The position numbers and the translations under genes are program-made. Positions 21,174 to 33,757 of a stretch of 64,000 bases of DNA are shown here, piece by piece (positions within the stretch are counted from its first letter, which is position 1; each line of letters opens with the position of its first letter). Location of the stretch: positions 37,718 to 101,717 of the forward strand of contig MBPM02000149.1 of the NCBI GenBank assembly GCA_001695595.3. Direction: 5' to 3'. The stretch is from Plasmopara viticola. Taxonomy: Eukaryota; Oomycota; Peronosporomycetes; Peronosporales; Peronosporaceae. A model generated the notes under the pieces. That model saw only the letters and a program-made list of their open reading frames with translations. It ran no database searches and had not been told where the DNA came from.

Positions 21174-24044
21174 CGCCCCCCCCCCTTCGTCAACCACCTT
21201 ACACCCCACTTTTTATAGCATTCCTACACCATCTTCTCGGTATTCGAATACACACACACAAAAAGTCGAAATGATGAAAAGCAGCGCGGACCGGATGGAA
21301 GTCAAAGTGAAAACTTTAGATGATGGAGGAGCTGAAGCCAAGTTTGTGGTCAGTAAGCACGACGCAGAGGAGGACGAAGATGTGGTGGTGGTGCGGATCG
21401 CAGAGGACGCACAACGAACCCACCGACAGTTGGGCGGTAAGAAGTTTTCGTGGGAGCTTTGGCTAGGCGAGAAGTTCCTACTAACAAGATTGATTGCGTA
21501 CCAGATCAGGAGACTTTATGAAGTATGTTTACACGAGATACCGGGTGAATATCGAGATATTCAAACAAGAACTTGCAAAGATCAACGGGAAGCTCGTCGT
21601 CAATACGTATTGACCGAGTGTTGTTACGCAGTGGCTGGCTTTACAAGCAGGCGAATGTCATATACGTATATGGAGAAGCGTCTTTATTGCACAAATGTGA
21701 ATCAACTTGAATTTTGGTAGGAAAAGGTGGAAACGACGATATTTTGTACTGATTAAGAGAACGAAGGATGCAACAAGAGAGTAGTGGGCATCGCTGCAGT
21801 AACAATTCTGCTAAGCCACGTGGAGATGTGCAGTACTTCAAAAGAATTTTTAGGACTCATAATTTGCCTCTCAAGGTTAAAAAGCGTACAGACAGCATGT
21901 CATCCACCTTGCAGGATGGCATGCTGTCTGTACGCTGTTTAGAAATGAAACCAAGCGAGCGCTCTGTTTTGGGGCAGCTGGTGACGAATTTTTGTTTGTC
22001 TGCTCTGGATCGAGCGACGACGGTGCGAGCACCTGAGTCTATTTACTGCAGCGTTTGTCAGGCGGTGGAAACAGGACTATCTCGCCTTCTGCATTTTTAT
22101 TTAGCTCATTGTCCAATACCAAGCAATTTCAATCGGTGGATGGGTCAAAAAGTCACTAGCACGGTCGATGCACGGAGCTTTCGCATTGTCGTAGAGCTGC
22201 GGCGAGTGCTGCACACAAGCAAGTCACCGGAGGCAATGGTATTCCAAAAGCTTTATTAGCTCTTTCGATCCACGAGATCCATGTGCGAAATTCACGCAAC
22301 CCTGAATATTGAAAGTTTTGATGTTATAATCTTACAAAGATCCTTGATTGTTGCAGCCAACCAACGTTCAAAATTAAATAAAGGCGGTTTTGGCCCTGTA
22401 TTTTGAGGGGTGCTATAAAAAGTGGGGTATAGCGTGATTAACGAAAACTATAGCGACTCCCTAATCAAAAGGGTGTAAAAACACTGTGCGGTGTGCGCCA
22501 GTCTACTTGAACAGCCAAAGCGACATAAGCAATCTTTGTGATCAGTTATAATAAAATGGCTCGAGTAAGAGGAACGCAAAGTGCTGTGTCAGACCGCGAC
22601 GAGCAACATACTAGCACTCTGACAGCTTTCCATGGCACGTAAATCAAGAGTCATAATGGACTCAAAGGTTGTCAGTACTGCACAACATAGCTGCAGTCTC
22701 ATAAGACTATTTGATTGGCTCAAAGCAGCCTTCGGCTACGGTCTAGTAAGCTGTGCGTCCGGTTCTAGGCACAACGGTGATCAATGCGACCGTGAGAGCC
22801 TTTAAATACAGAATCGGTCGGTGGAAGCGCCATTAGCTGGGTATAACATATTGCGCTAATGCACAATGCTGTAATTCTACAACATATTTTCTATCAGATT
22901 TTCGCTCCCGGATTAGCTTTACAAATGGTCAACAAAATCTCAAAGGTGATACAGCTGCTATAGCTGATGCAATGATTAAGATGACTGTCGGTTTACTCGG
23001 GACGCTATTCATTTCCGATCGTAATTTAAAGGAATGATGCAAGTGCATCGCATAAAAACGAATTACTGTTTGCTATTACTTTAGGAGTAAGACACATTGC
23101 TAGATATTTTAAGACAGCATTGGACCTCTTGGATTGCCGCTTAGTGGATAAAATTGAGATGATGTGTTTGCTATCAGGTAGTAAAGACATTGAATACTTC
23201 CCCTTTTCAAAGCGGCTGCTCACATTTGTCGCAAGGACGTCTTGTCGTGTGGACCAAATGTAGATGGTTTATGCGACCAATGGTGCGGCATTGGACCTCG
23301 CGACAGGTACAAAGAATCTAACGATCTTGCGTTCTCAAGAATATATACGCGCGTTGTCGGACGACTTTTGGCTCATTCTTGCTCTACCGGCATTCCGTGT
23401 AAACGAAAGCTTTGCAAACATGGATAGCCTCCCTCGAAGATACAAAATTTTCGTCTGCTAAGTACAAACAGACGTTTGAGCTCGATAAGACGAGCAATCC
23501 TGCGATGTATGAGGTAGCGCAGCGTTGGGGAAGCTTCGTCTTAACGATGTGGAGTAAATTCCGTTTGGACTTTCAATCTTTGGCGCAGGAGTCATGGCTG
23601 GAGCGAACCCAGTCGTCCACTACCGAGCAATGATCGCGTTCACAGTGGCACGCTGTTTGCACACATACGCTTATGCTACTGCGATGCAGCCATTGCGCTC
23701 ACTGAGTCATGGTGTGAGTGTGGCAGCTACGTTGGCTGGCCTTGGCAATGCTGTGAGCGCTATTACGGTTCTTTAGGCGCCACAGATCTAGGCTAGGAAG
23801 ATGACAACGGCAATACGCAGCCGACGAGTTGCATGTAAAGGGAGAAGCTGCGGTTGTTGTTTCGTGAACAATGTTTTTCAAGTGCTTTAATTTCGCACTC
23901 ACCCAGTGGTCATATTCGGTAGCAGTGTTGGACGCGTAAAAAGGCATTTGCATCAAATGAGACAATGCTGCAAAACGTTGATGACACGAAACCTGTACGT
24001 ACAAAAATAAGTACACTGATGAGACAGATGTTTGCTATCGTTAG
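21174..24044 (+). repeat. Low-copy repeat R, copy R2 (truncated)
   Basis: It matches R1 in reverse complement and R3 directly. It ends at 24044, where element B1 begins; R3 continues past the equivalent point (48040) without interruption. It includes the CTTGTCGTGTGGACCAAATG block (23228-23420) and several short ORFs (23264-23461, 23412-23633, 23594-23776) that are also seen in R3. Their coding status is unclear. A 163-codon ORF at 21768-22259 is interrupted in R3 and is probably not a gene. Confidence 0.7.
21271..21720 (+). CDS. Hypothetical acidic protein
   Basis: 149 codons from an ATG that follows a GCTATAAAAAGTGGGG-type TATA block on the opposite strand. The N-terminal 65 residues (MEVKVK, then an Asp/Glu-rich stretch, VVVVRIAEDAQRTHRQLGG, FSWELWLGEKF) are conserved in R1. 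After LLTR the reading frame probably shifts: a neighbouring frame in R1 continues with FMKYVYTRYRV-like sequence. The C-terminal part of this ORF may therefore be out of frame. A similar FEVKVKIRDN segment occurs in the gene at 40270-40723, suggesting a small family. Function was not recognised. Confidence 0.35.
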   Translation: MMKSSADRMEVKVKTLDDGGAEAKFVVSKHDAEEDEDVVVVRIAEDAQRTHRQLGGKKFSWELWLGEKFLLTRLIAYQIRRLYEVCLHEIPGEYRDIQTRTCKDQREARRQYVLTECCYAVAGFTSRRMSYTYMEKRLYCTNVNQLEFW

Positions 24045-24190
24045 TGTTAAGAAGAAAGTAAAAACCAAAGTGAATATATTTATCCTGACCAATGAATGGC
24101 TACCATATGTAATTACTAATTGTGACGTACTTGTAATTACTGTGAAGCCATCCACCTGTTTAATATGCATTCAGCGGTGTAATGATAACA
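24045..24190 (-). repeat. 3' LTR of B1
   Basis: On the plus strand it runs TGTTAAGAAG to AATGATAACA. It is preceded internally by the purine tract GGTGAGTGGGAG on the minus strand. Confidence 0.9.
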
Positions 24191-24194
24191 CTCC

Positions 24195-25990
24195 CACTCA
24201 CCGCTAATGCTGTGTGTTATTTGTTGCTGACTTGGTCTTGATTCCGGAGGCTTCGCGCAGATACTTCAGCATTTTGGTTCCAAGCGCCTTGGTTAGCATA
24301 TCTGCAAGCTGACTCCTTGTATCAATGTAGCCAATCTTGAGTAATCAATGCTGAACGTTCTCCCGAATAAAGTGATGTCTGATGTCCACGTGCTTTGTAC
24401 GTGCGTGGTAGCCCGCGTTGTTTGCCAAAGCTATCGCACCTTGATTGTCTTCCCATAGTTGCGTGCCTCCCACTTGTTCTTGACCCATGTCCTTGAGCAT
24501 TGCGCGCGCCCAAAGTACTTCTTGTGTGCACAAGCTGAGCGCCATTTACTCTGCTTCTGCGGAACTTAGTGCAACTGTTCTCTGATACTTGGACTTGAAT
24601 ACAACCGGAGCTTTACCAATGTTGATCAACACACCTGAGACAGACCGTCTGTCATCGGTGTTGCTACCCCAGTCAGCATCCGAAAAAGCTTCAATAATCA
24701 CCTTTCCCGTCCCTCTTTGGTAAACGATCCCATGATGACGTGTCGAATATAAGTAGCGCAATACACGAATTGCGGCGTTCCAATGTGGTAACTCCGGTTT
24801 TTCGAGATATCGAGACAGTTGTGTCACGATGTATGCGACGTCCGGCCGAGTGCAAGTTGTAACATATAGCAGACATCCAATTAGTGAGCGGTATGGTCTT
24901 GACCGCATCTCCGCACGCTCAGCTTCTGTACTTGGTGACTGTGATGTTGACAGCTTGAGACCGGACGTACACGGATTGTCGACGTTCTTGGCGTTTTTCT
25001 GTCCAAATCGCTCAGCCACGTCGCTAATGTAGCGTGTTTGCTTGATCATTAGTGTGGAAGCTGTCATGTCGTGGTCGATCTCCATGCCCAAGATGAGCTT
25101 CGCCATACCGAGATCCTTCATCTTGAAAACACTTTTAAGTATCCCCTTGACCTCTAGAATCTCGTCGCTCGTCTTGGTTGCAATGATCATATCATATCAT
25201 CGACATAAAGACATACGTACACAAAACCTTCCACCACTTTCTTCACGTAGACGCATTGATCCGCTCCACAACTTTTAAAATCGTTCTTCTTGAAGACGTG
25301 GTCGATCGTCTTGTTCCAAGCGCTTGCAGCTTGCTTGAGACCATATATAGCTTTGTTCAGCTGACACGCAAATCCTTGAGCTCCCTTAACACCAATTGGA
25401 ACTTCCATGTGAACACGATCCGACAGTACACTGTTGAGAAAGGCGGTGTCGACGTCCAGCTGTTCCATTTTGTAGCCTAATACCGCACACACTGCGAGTA
25501 CAACTCGAATTGAATTCATGTTGGCCACTGGAGAGTAAGTCTCGAAGAAATCCACGCCGTATTTCTGCTTGAAACCTTTAGCCACCAATCGTGCTTTGTA
25601 GCGCACAACACATCCATTCTGGTCACGCTTCTTAGCAAAAACCCAGCGGCATCCAATCGTGCGTCCAATTGATTCTCGTGGAACGAGTGTCCATGTTTTG
25701 TTTTTGTGATGCGACTGTAATTCGGCGTCCATCGCTTGTCGCCACTGTTCTGCCTCGTCACTAGACGTTACCTGCGCATACGTGGTTGGCAAGTCTGATT
25801 CTTCACCAACACTCACAGCGTAAGCGAGAATAGCGTCAGCTATCAGGCCGTCTTCATCAACCCTTGCACATTTTGAAGATGGTGGTCCTTCGCTTCCTCC
25901 CAGACTTTCATCGGCATCTGATCCGTTTTCCAGCAACAACATTGGTTCATTTGTACGCCTTGAACGTTCCACTTGCGGTCGAAATACCAA
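24195..25990 (-). pseudogene. pol: Copia reverse transcriptase and RNase H (B1)
   Basis: The RT is open from 25990 to the YVDDMI motif. There a direct repetition of ATGAT shifts the frame (stop near 25187). The next frame (25190-24546) covers the rest of RT and RNase H up to SSAEAE, then a TAA. A further segment ends at FIRENVQH. Three separate lesions make the enzyme inactive. Confidence 0.9.
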
Positions 25991-26022
25991 TCGATCTTCC
26001 TGTGCATCCAGTGTAGTATTTA

Positions 26023-28314
26023 TTACTCTGTCAGTTCAGAGTGTACTGAGCTTGGTAATCGAAGCATCTCGACCCTTGACTCATTTGTGTCGGACTCTCC
26101 TTCATTCATTGGAGCATCTGGAATTTCATCTTCTCCTTCACCCTCCATAAGTTCATCTTGATCTTGTTGGTGTTCCGTCGGCCCGGACACAGCACTTTCA
26201 TCGTTGTCTTTGGTAACGTGTATCACTTTTATTTGTTTGAGCGGGTGTGTCTCATAAATGCCGCCCACTTCACGCTCATCCAGCTTCATCGACCGTGATA
26301 CTGATATCTTGTCTTTCTCCAAATCGTAAACTCGGTATCCCTTGGTGTCTTCGGCATAACAAAGGAACATGCACTTGAAGCTTTTGGCTTCGAGCTTCGT
26401 CCTCTTTACTTGATCAACGCGAGCATATCCATGAGACCCAAACACCCTAAGATGATCCATCCGTGGCTTCATCTTAAATCCATGTTCATATGGGGTGTTA
26501 TTTGGGTGCATTGTATTAGGAGAGCGGTTGATCAGGTACACCGCAGTGCTTACTGCCTCTGCCCACCAACATGTCGGAACACACTTGTAGTGTAGCATGC
26601 TCCGTGCCTTTTCCATTATCGTACGGTTCATTCGTTCTGCAATTCCATTTTGTTGGGGACTGTATGGTACTGTACGCTGATGTATGATACCGTTCCGCTG
26701 ACATAAATCCGTAACTGTCTTGTTGACAAACTCCGTTCCATTGTTCGAACGCAGGCACTTGATACGGGTTCCCCACTGATTCTCATGCAGTGCTTTGAAC
26801 ATCTTGATCTTGTCGGCAACTTCACTCTTCTTTGCCAGATAGTAAGCCACCACATACCGTGAATAATCATCCACAAACGTCAAAATGTATTTAGCACCTC
26901 CTTTTGAAAGTGTCTTCATAGGTCCCATCACGTCTGTGTGAACTAATTCCAATACACGTGATGTCTTTGTCATCGAGTGTCCTGGAAAAGCTTCGATCGT
27001 CTGCTTGCCCTTCATGCATCCACCACACAGGGTCTTAATACCTTGTTTTAGCGCAGGAATACCTTCTGTGGATCGCATAGTCTTCACTAAAACGTCCTCA
27101 CTTGGATGTCCCATACGAGCGTGCCATAACTCCCACTGACTATCAACTCCCGAGTTTTGCACCAATCGTGCCTCCTCTTGCTCACAATCCAGTGTGTAAG
27201 CTTTCCCATCTCTTGTCCCAGTTGCCAAAGCTTCGTTCTTGTCCCAAATGATGCACGAAGCACGCTGAAATTCCACACTTAGTCCACGTTCGGCAAGCTT
27301 TCCCACCAACAGAAGACATCTGTCAAGTCCAGGGATAAGCAGCACTTCCATCATCGATATGCGTCTTCCATCTAAGCCGATAAGCTTCACTGTTCCAGCT
27401 CCTTCGACGCGTAACTTTCTGCCATCTGCAATTGTTACCTTGATGTCGTCTTTAAGTTGCTTGAAGTCGATCAAGTCACTTCGGTGAGGGGTCATGTGTG
27501 ACGTCGCACCACTGTCGATCAGCCAGCTTACTGATTGCTCATCCCCCACAGCAAACACTGCATCATTACCGCTATAACGGTTTCTGGAACGGTTCTCAGC
27601 AGCTGGGCAGTCCCGCTTCATATGACCAGTCTGGTCACAATTGAAGCATTTTCCCCGAAAACCGCCGCCCTTGCGTGGCGCGTAAATCTTGCGGCCACTT
27701 CCTCGTCTGCCCTTGATAAGTCCATCATTGTCTGTGGCTCGAAACGCTTTCTCACTTATTTCCTTCTTCTGTAGTCTGTCTGACTCCTTCAAGAGCTTCT
27801 CCTTGACTTTGATCAGAGTGATGTCCTTGGCGTTCTCCACGATAGAAGATATTATTTCATATTCCGCCGGCAAGCTGCTCAGAAGCACCCGTAGCTGTCT
27901 TGATTCATCCACCGGCTCTCCCGTCATCTGGAGTCCCACGACCAGCTCATCGAACGCGTCCAGATGTTCATCCATGCGAGTGCCACTCTCCATTTTAAAC
28001 TCATGAAGGCGCCGTGTCATCGTGACACGGTTGTGTAAAGTGGAACAATGGTAGAAATCGCGAAGCGTTCCCCATGCCTCCAAGGCACGAGAAGCAGACC
28101 GTATCTTGGTCTGGTGTTGTATCTCGACGCCCTGGGCAATTATACCCAATGCCTTGGCGTCATTCACGAGCCACGTCTCCGTTATTTCGCTCTCGCCCTT
28201 CGCGCCCGTAATGTGTCCCAGCAGCCCTTTTCTTGCGAGAGCCATTCTCATGTTGAACTCCCAATGGTAGTAGTTACCATCTCCTAGGAGGACTTCGGTG
28301 CGCTTGGTAGTCAT
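26023..28314 (-). pseudogene. gag-pol: Copia Gag-protease-integrase polyprotein (B1)
   Basis: A single frame of 763 codons from ATG 28314. In order it holds a Gag of about 230 residues, the CCHC knuckle CFNCDQTGHMKRDC, protease LIDSGATSHMT, the pre-integrase segment LWHARMGHP, and integrase with HTDVMGP and NGIAERMNRT. The second catalytic Asp is replaced (RSNNGTEF instead of RSDNGTEF), so the integrase should be inactive. The frame ends in the acidic linker after SELTE. It shows that Gag and Pol share one frame in these families. Confidence 0.92.
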
Positions 28315-28362
28315 GGCGGTGACGGTGTGGTGATGCGAGGCTGTTGTTTGCGGCTGTCAACC

Positions 28363-28508
28363 TGTTAAGAAGAAAGTAAAAACTAAAGTGAATACATTTA
28401 TCCTGACCAATTAATGGCTACCATATGTAATTACTAATTGTGACGTGCTTGTAATTACTGTGAAGCCATCCACCTGTTCAACATGCATTCAGCGGTGTAA
28501 TGTTAAAA
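28363..28508 (-). repeat. 5' LTR of B1
   Basis: It is followed on the minus strand by GGTTGACAGCCGC, the presumed primer-binding site, similar to GGTTAATAGCCGC in family C. Confidence 0.9.
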
Positions 28509-29587
28509 CTTTCACTATATCCGATATAAAAAAGAATAAGATATTTTATTAAATCCTTCCACATATTGAAAAATATCAAATCAAAGCCTTTTAAGTTCAC
28601 CGACAAGCATCCCTTCACTGTGTTCGAGCTCTAGCTGTTCTGAACTTACTGTCGTTTGAAATGTGTCAGGGTCTGGCGCATTGTGGAGAAAATAGCGAAA
28701 ATTCTGGACTTATGTTACTAAACTTACCATATTTTTTCGCAAACATTGGCGTAAGGACTTACTGCCGCAAACACGCGCTTATTATCCTTTAGCAATTGGT
28801 TTATTCCATCCCTTCGTTCAGCCGGCGCAGTCTTTCATCCCTACACTTTTTTCGCTTCGCGCAAGCCACAGTTGTCTCGAATCTTCACTTTGACTTCGAA
28901 ATTTTCACTTTCACTCCAAAACGCTTCACAAGTTATCACTGCGTCGGTGAAAGAGAAGAACGTGTTGTTGACGTCTTAGTAAGTATCCCTTAATAATGTG
29001 GACAAGCATGGATGGCACGATGCCTCATCTCCGCCGCTGCAAACGACATTGGGCGCCCGAAGTTTGATTTTCTAGTATTTTGACCCGTCCCGCATCTTCA
29101 TCGCGATAAGTTTACGATTTGCGAATGCCCCATAAATTGCGTTGTGAAGCAAAACTTCGCATGCGAGGCCATGGAAGCCGACCGCAACAGATTTTGCACA
29201 CTTGTTAGCCGCAAGCCATTATTTGTGTCAGCGATCTGCCCCAACATGCTCAATACAAGATGCTATGAAGTAGACCCGTCGCTTAAGCGCAGTTCTAATA
29301 ACTATTAAACAGATATGTTGACAGAAATTTGTATGCGTACACACTTTTCATTTACTTCTTTTTCAAACACAGAAAATGGATGCTTTGGTACGCGGGCACC
29401 AACAATTCGACGATCACGACGGGTGAGTACCTTGCAAGTTGTACAACAAAAGTTGAGGTATATTGCATCGACAATGCTGTGACGCAAAGGTTGCAAGAGC
29501 TATTTTTTACAATTCATTTCCAGCGACTAGAGTGACAAAGAAGATGAAGACAGCTTTTAAATGGTACAAGCTCAGTACGCCGTCAGC
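28509..29587 (-). repeat. Outer part of left arm, palindrome II
   Basis: The reverse complement of 39642-40726 with a few percent difference. On the minus strand it carries a degraded copy of the intron-containing gene at 40270-40723: the second intron's acceptor CAG is changed to CAA. On the plus strand it carries a copy of the 39934-40440 frames. Confidence 0.85.
28800..29308 (+). pseudogene. Hypothetical two-exon gene, left-arm copy
   Basis: An open frame ending in VGEREERVVDVL meets a GTAAGT donor at 28979. A TTTTCTAG-type acceptor ends at 29075. The continuing Cys-rich frame (ICECPINCVVKQN onward) is out of phase with exon 1 here because of an extra C near 29129. The right-arm copy is in phase. 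It overlaps the other gene on the opposite strand, so only one of the two may be real. Confidence 0.3.
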
Positions 29588-29864
29588 TATTGAGTTGGAC
29601 CGCTTGTGTGGTTGGAAGCAAATTGTGAAGTAAATACATATTGGTCCTTAGTTCGCAAACTGCTTGCTACCTCTAAGCCACTCATTCCCGATACTAGATA
29701 ACCTATACCGGCCACCTGATTTACCTAGACCAATGAAAAGCTTTCAAACCTTCTTAAGGCATCTAGAAGCTTTTGGAAGCTTCTCCTGTGACGTCACACC
29801 GTGACGTCATGACTATATCAAAGTATATCTAATCATACAAGCATTATGTGGTGTGATACCAACA
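29588..29864 (-). repeat. 3' LTR of C1
   Basis: On the plus strand it runs TATTGAGTTGG to ATACCAACA. Confidence 0.9.
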
Positions 29865-29877
29865 CTCTCACTTACTG

Positions 29878-31080
29878 CTAATGCTGGTTGCGCCTTGGTC
29901 TGATGCCACTTGCGTATAGCAAGTATTCGAGTCGCTTTCTCCCTAGTCCCTTAGTCAACATGTCCGCAAACTGGCCCTCCGTCGATACGTATTCCACCAC
30001 GATGATGTCTCGGGCCACGTTCTCCAGGATGATGTGGTGACGAATGTCGACGCGCTTGGTCCTAGCATTGTAGCCCGCATTATTGGCAAGTTCGATCGCA
30101 CCTTGATTGGCTTCCCAGACCAACGTGGCTCCCACTTGCTCATGACCAAGATCCTTGAGCATCGCACGGACCCAAAGCACTTCTTGTGTACACAAGCTTA
30201 TAGCCATGTACTCCGCCTCCGCCGAGCTCAAAGCAACCGTACGCTGATACTTGGACTTGAAGATGACTGGTGCGCCGCCAATCATAACCACCGTCCCTGA
30301 CACGGAGCGATCGTCAATGTTGCTGCCCCAGTCTGCGTCTGCGTATGCTGTAGCTTGCACCTCACTAGCGCTGCCGTCATATGTAATCACATACTCACGT
30401 GTCGTCTTGAGATACCGAAGAACACGAATGGCCACCTTCCAATGTTGTTTACCTGGATTCTCCAAAAATCTTGATAATTGGGTGATGACATACGCCACAT
30501 CTGGGCGCGTACATGTCGTGATATATAACACACATCCGATCAACGATTTGTACGGTTTCGACTGCATTTCTGCTCTCTCGACTTCCGTCGTTGGTGATTG
30601 CATCTTTGACAGCTTCAAACCGGACTCACATGGGTTAGCCACTGCCTTTGCGTCCTCTTGGTTGAAACGGCTGACCACATCATCGATTTATCGAGTCTGT
30701 CGAATCATCAGCGTACTGCCGTTGCGGTCATGATCTCCATACCAAGAATAATTTTAGCCTTGCCTAGCTCCTTCATCCGATAAAACCTCTTGAGTGCTGT
30801 CTTGGCCTCTTGAATCTCCCTGCTGGTCTTGGCGGCAATGATCATGTCGTCAACGTAGAGACACACATAGACGTAGTTGCCATCTTGACTCTTGACGTAG
30901 ACACACTGATCTGCTCCGCTGCTACAAAATCCAATCTCTAAAAACACAGCATGTATCGTCTTGTTCCACGCACTTGCAGCCTGCCTGAGACCGTAGATCG
31001 CCTTGTCCAACTTGCACATCATTTTCTCGGCATTGGCTATGCCATTTGGTACTTCCATGAGCACGACTTCCTTGAGATCA
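29878..31080 (-). pseudogene. pol: Copia reverse transcriptase and RNase H (C1)
   Basis: The RT core is open from 31064 and includes YVDDMII, up to the frameshift after EIMTATAVR. From 30678 the RNase H part is open to its natural end near 29880, with DADWGS, SSAEAEYMAIS and the His-Val-Asp block. Confidence 0.9.
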
Positions 31081-33191
31081 CTATTCAGGAACGCCGTTGC
31101 CGCAATCCAGCTGCTCAGTTACGAACCCATTCGCCACCACCACAGCTAGCACGACCCTGATCGAGTTCTTGTTTGCCACGGGCGAGTACGTCTCGAAGAA
31201 GTTGACACCAAATTTCTGCTTGAACCCCTTAGCGACGAGTCGAGCCTTGTAGCGCACCACTTGTCCGTGCTCGTTCCGCTTCTTGGCGAATATATATCTA
31301 CAACCGATTGGTCGAATGACTTGTCGTCTTGGTACCAGCGTCCAGGATCCGTTATCCGCGTGCGCCTTGAGCTCCGCTTGCATCGCCTGGTTCCATTTGC
31401 AATTGTCGCTGCTTTTAAATGCTTGACTGTATGTTGATGGAGCGTCGTCCGCCTCACCAACACTTGCAGCATAGGCCAATACAGCCTCTGCAATAAGACC
31501 TTCATCATCAACTCTTGCACGCTTCGGAGAAGGTAGTTTATCGCTGCCCTTTGACGCGTCTTCACTGCCATCACCATCCTCTAGCATCAGCGCTCTGTCT
31601 CGTAAGCGTCTTGATCGATTCAGCTCCGGTTGAAACACCAACCGATTTTCCTGAAATGCTTGTCTCGGAACGTGATATTCCGTTATCTCATCACCTCTTG
31701 TTTCTTGAGTTTCTGGACCTAGTATTTGAGGTATGATGATATTTGTATCACATAAAGTCGATTCCATCTCGTCCATCTCGATATCAGAAGCGCTTTCTTC
31801 GACATCTTCCATTGTCTCGTCTCTATCTGATTGACGAACCATCGGAATCACTGCTTCGTCAGTGTCCCAAATATGCTTGACGATTGATTCTTTCTCCGAT
31901 ACCATTGAGTCGTATATGCCTTCAACTTCCCGCTCGTCTAGTCTTATGGAGCGTGATATGACAACCTTCGACCTTTCTAGATCGAACACTCTGTATCCTT
32001 TGGTGTTCTCCGCGTACCTGAGGAATATACACCGAAAACTCTTTAACTCGAGTTTTGTCCTCTTGGCATCGACAATATGAGCATAGCCTTGCGATCCAAA
32101 CACACGCAAATGCTCAATCCTTGGCTTCAACTGGAAATCCAACTCGAACGGTGTGACGCCCGAATTTGCAGAGTTTGTGGATCTGTTGATCAAGTACACA
32201 GCCGTACTGACCGCCTCTGCCCACCACTGCATGCCGACACCCTTGTAGTACAGCATACTCCTTGCCTTTTCCATGATCGTGCGGTTCATGCGTTCAGCAA
32301 CGCCGTTCTGCTGCGGGCTATACGGTACTGTCCGCTGGTGCACGATACCATTACGGGCACATATATCGGCAATCTTCTTATTGACGAACTCCGTCCCGTT
32401 GTTTGACCGTATACACTTTATGCGCTTGTCCCATTGATTCTCGTAGAATGCCTTGAACTCGCTCAGTTTTGCGGCCACCCCGCTTTTGTGCTTCATAAAA
32501 TACGCTACCACAAATTTGAGTAGTCGTCCACGAAAGTCAACACGAATCTTGCACCACCCTTTGAGACCGTCTTCATCGGTCCCATCACGTCTCTGTGCAC
32601 AAGCTCTAACACACGTGACGTCCTTGTCAGCGACTGAGACGGGAAGGTATCGACCGTCTGTTTGACCTTCATGCAACCACTGCACAGCTTCTGAATGCTC
32701 TGCTTGACCGCTGGCATACCGCTCGTGGCGCGCTGTGTCTTGTCCATACCAGCTTTTCCGGGGTGTCCGAAGCGAGCATGCCAAAGTTCCCACTCATTCA
32801 TAGCCCCTGAGTATTCCACAAGCCGAGCTTCTTCTTGCTCATAATCCTGGAAGTATGCCTTACCAATCTTCTTGCCGCTTGCAATCGCGCGCTTGGCACT
32901 CCAAATGATGCAGGATGAGCTTTGAATCTCCACCCTCATGCCTCGTCCTGCCAATTTTCCAACTGACACCAGTCGTCTATCGAGTTCTGGTATGTGCAGG
33001 ACCTCGACCATCTTGATCCGTAGACCGTCCGGACCTTTCAGTTTGACTGTTCCCACTCCAGCCACTTGCAGCTTCTTACCATCAGCAGTAGAGACTTCTT
33101 GACCAGTCTTTAACTCCTTGTACTCAAAACGATCGCTCCGATGTGGTGTCATATGCGACGTAGCCCACTGTCGATGAGTTATTCTTCGCAT
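31081..33191 (-). pseudogene. pol: Copia protease, integrase and RT N-terminus (C1)
   Basis: The protease site reads LIDSG and then shifts frame because one G of the GGGG run is missing. The second frameshift follows DDYS. From there a long frame runs through the integrase, linker and RT start to 31081. The second integrase acidic residue is changed (RSNNGTEF). The stop follows the scrambled segment read CGNGVPE, shared with C2. Confidence 0.9.
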
Positions 33192-33708
33192 CGCAGCTCA
33201 CCAGCAGCAAACACAGCACCTTCTCCCTCGGCATCGCTACGCTTCGGGTAGTCCCGCTTATAGTGTCCGACTTGGCCACACTTAAAACATTGCGAGAGTC
33301 ATCGACAGGCTCTCCAAGTGTCTGGAGGCCGACAACAAGCTCATCAGAAGCATCCAAGTGCTTCGACATCGTCGAGCCACTCTCCATCTTGAAATCATGC
33401 AGACGACGTGTCATCTCGACACGGTTGTAGAGCGTGGTTCGGTTGTAGAAGGTTCGCAAGATGACCCACGCGTGCATCGCCGTTGTTGCCGATCGTATCT
33501 TGGTCTGGTGTTGCAGCTCTGTGCCTTGAGCAATGATACCCAGTGCCTTAGCGTCGTTGAACAGCCAAGCTTCAGTCATCTCTTCCTCTTTCGTGATGAC
33601 TTGAACGTGCGCCTGCAATCCCTTGCGCGCCAACGTCATGCGCATGTTGGACTCCCGGTGGAAGTAGGTTCCACTACCCAGGAGAACTTGACTTAGCTTG
33701 CTTGTCAT
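33124..33708 (-). pseudogene. gag: Copia Gag, internally deleted (C1)
   Basis: It starts at ATG 33708. The N-terminal Gag half is normal up to GEPVDDSR. The sequence then jumps to the zinc-knuckle coding region, removing roughly 90-100 codons present in A1 and B1. All four family C copies have the same junction. Confidence 0.88.
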
Positions 33709-33757
33709 GGTGAGCGTGGCGACTGGTGGTCTTGAAACCTTTTTGCGGCTATTAACC

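Larger units (their letters stand above)
24045..28508 (-). mobile_element. Ty1/copia LTR retrotransposon B1 (family B)
   Basis: It is flanked by 146-bp LTRs that differ at about eight positions. The coding order is copia-like and the element is the best preserved in the window. The flanking five bases (GTTAG on the left, CTTTC on the right) do not match. The left flank continues repeat R and the right flank begins palindrome II, so B1 sits exactly on the junction of two unrelated repeats. Confidence 0.95.

Noticed and set aside
21768..22259. 163-codon ORF in R2
   Set aside because: The matching region in R3 has a stop and the frame shows no conserved substitution pattern; probably chance.
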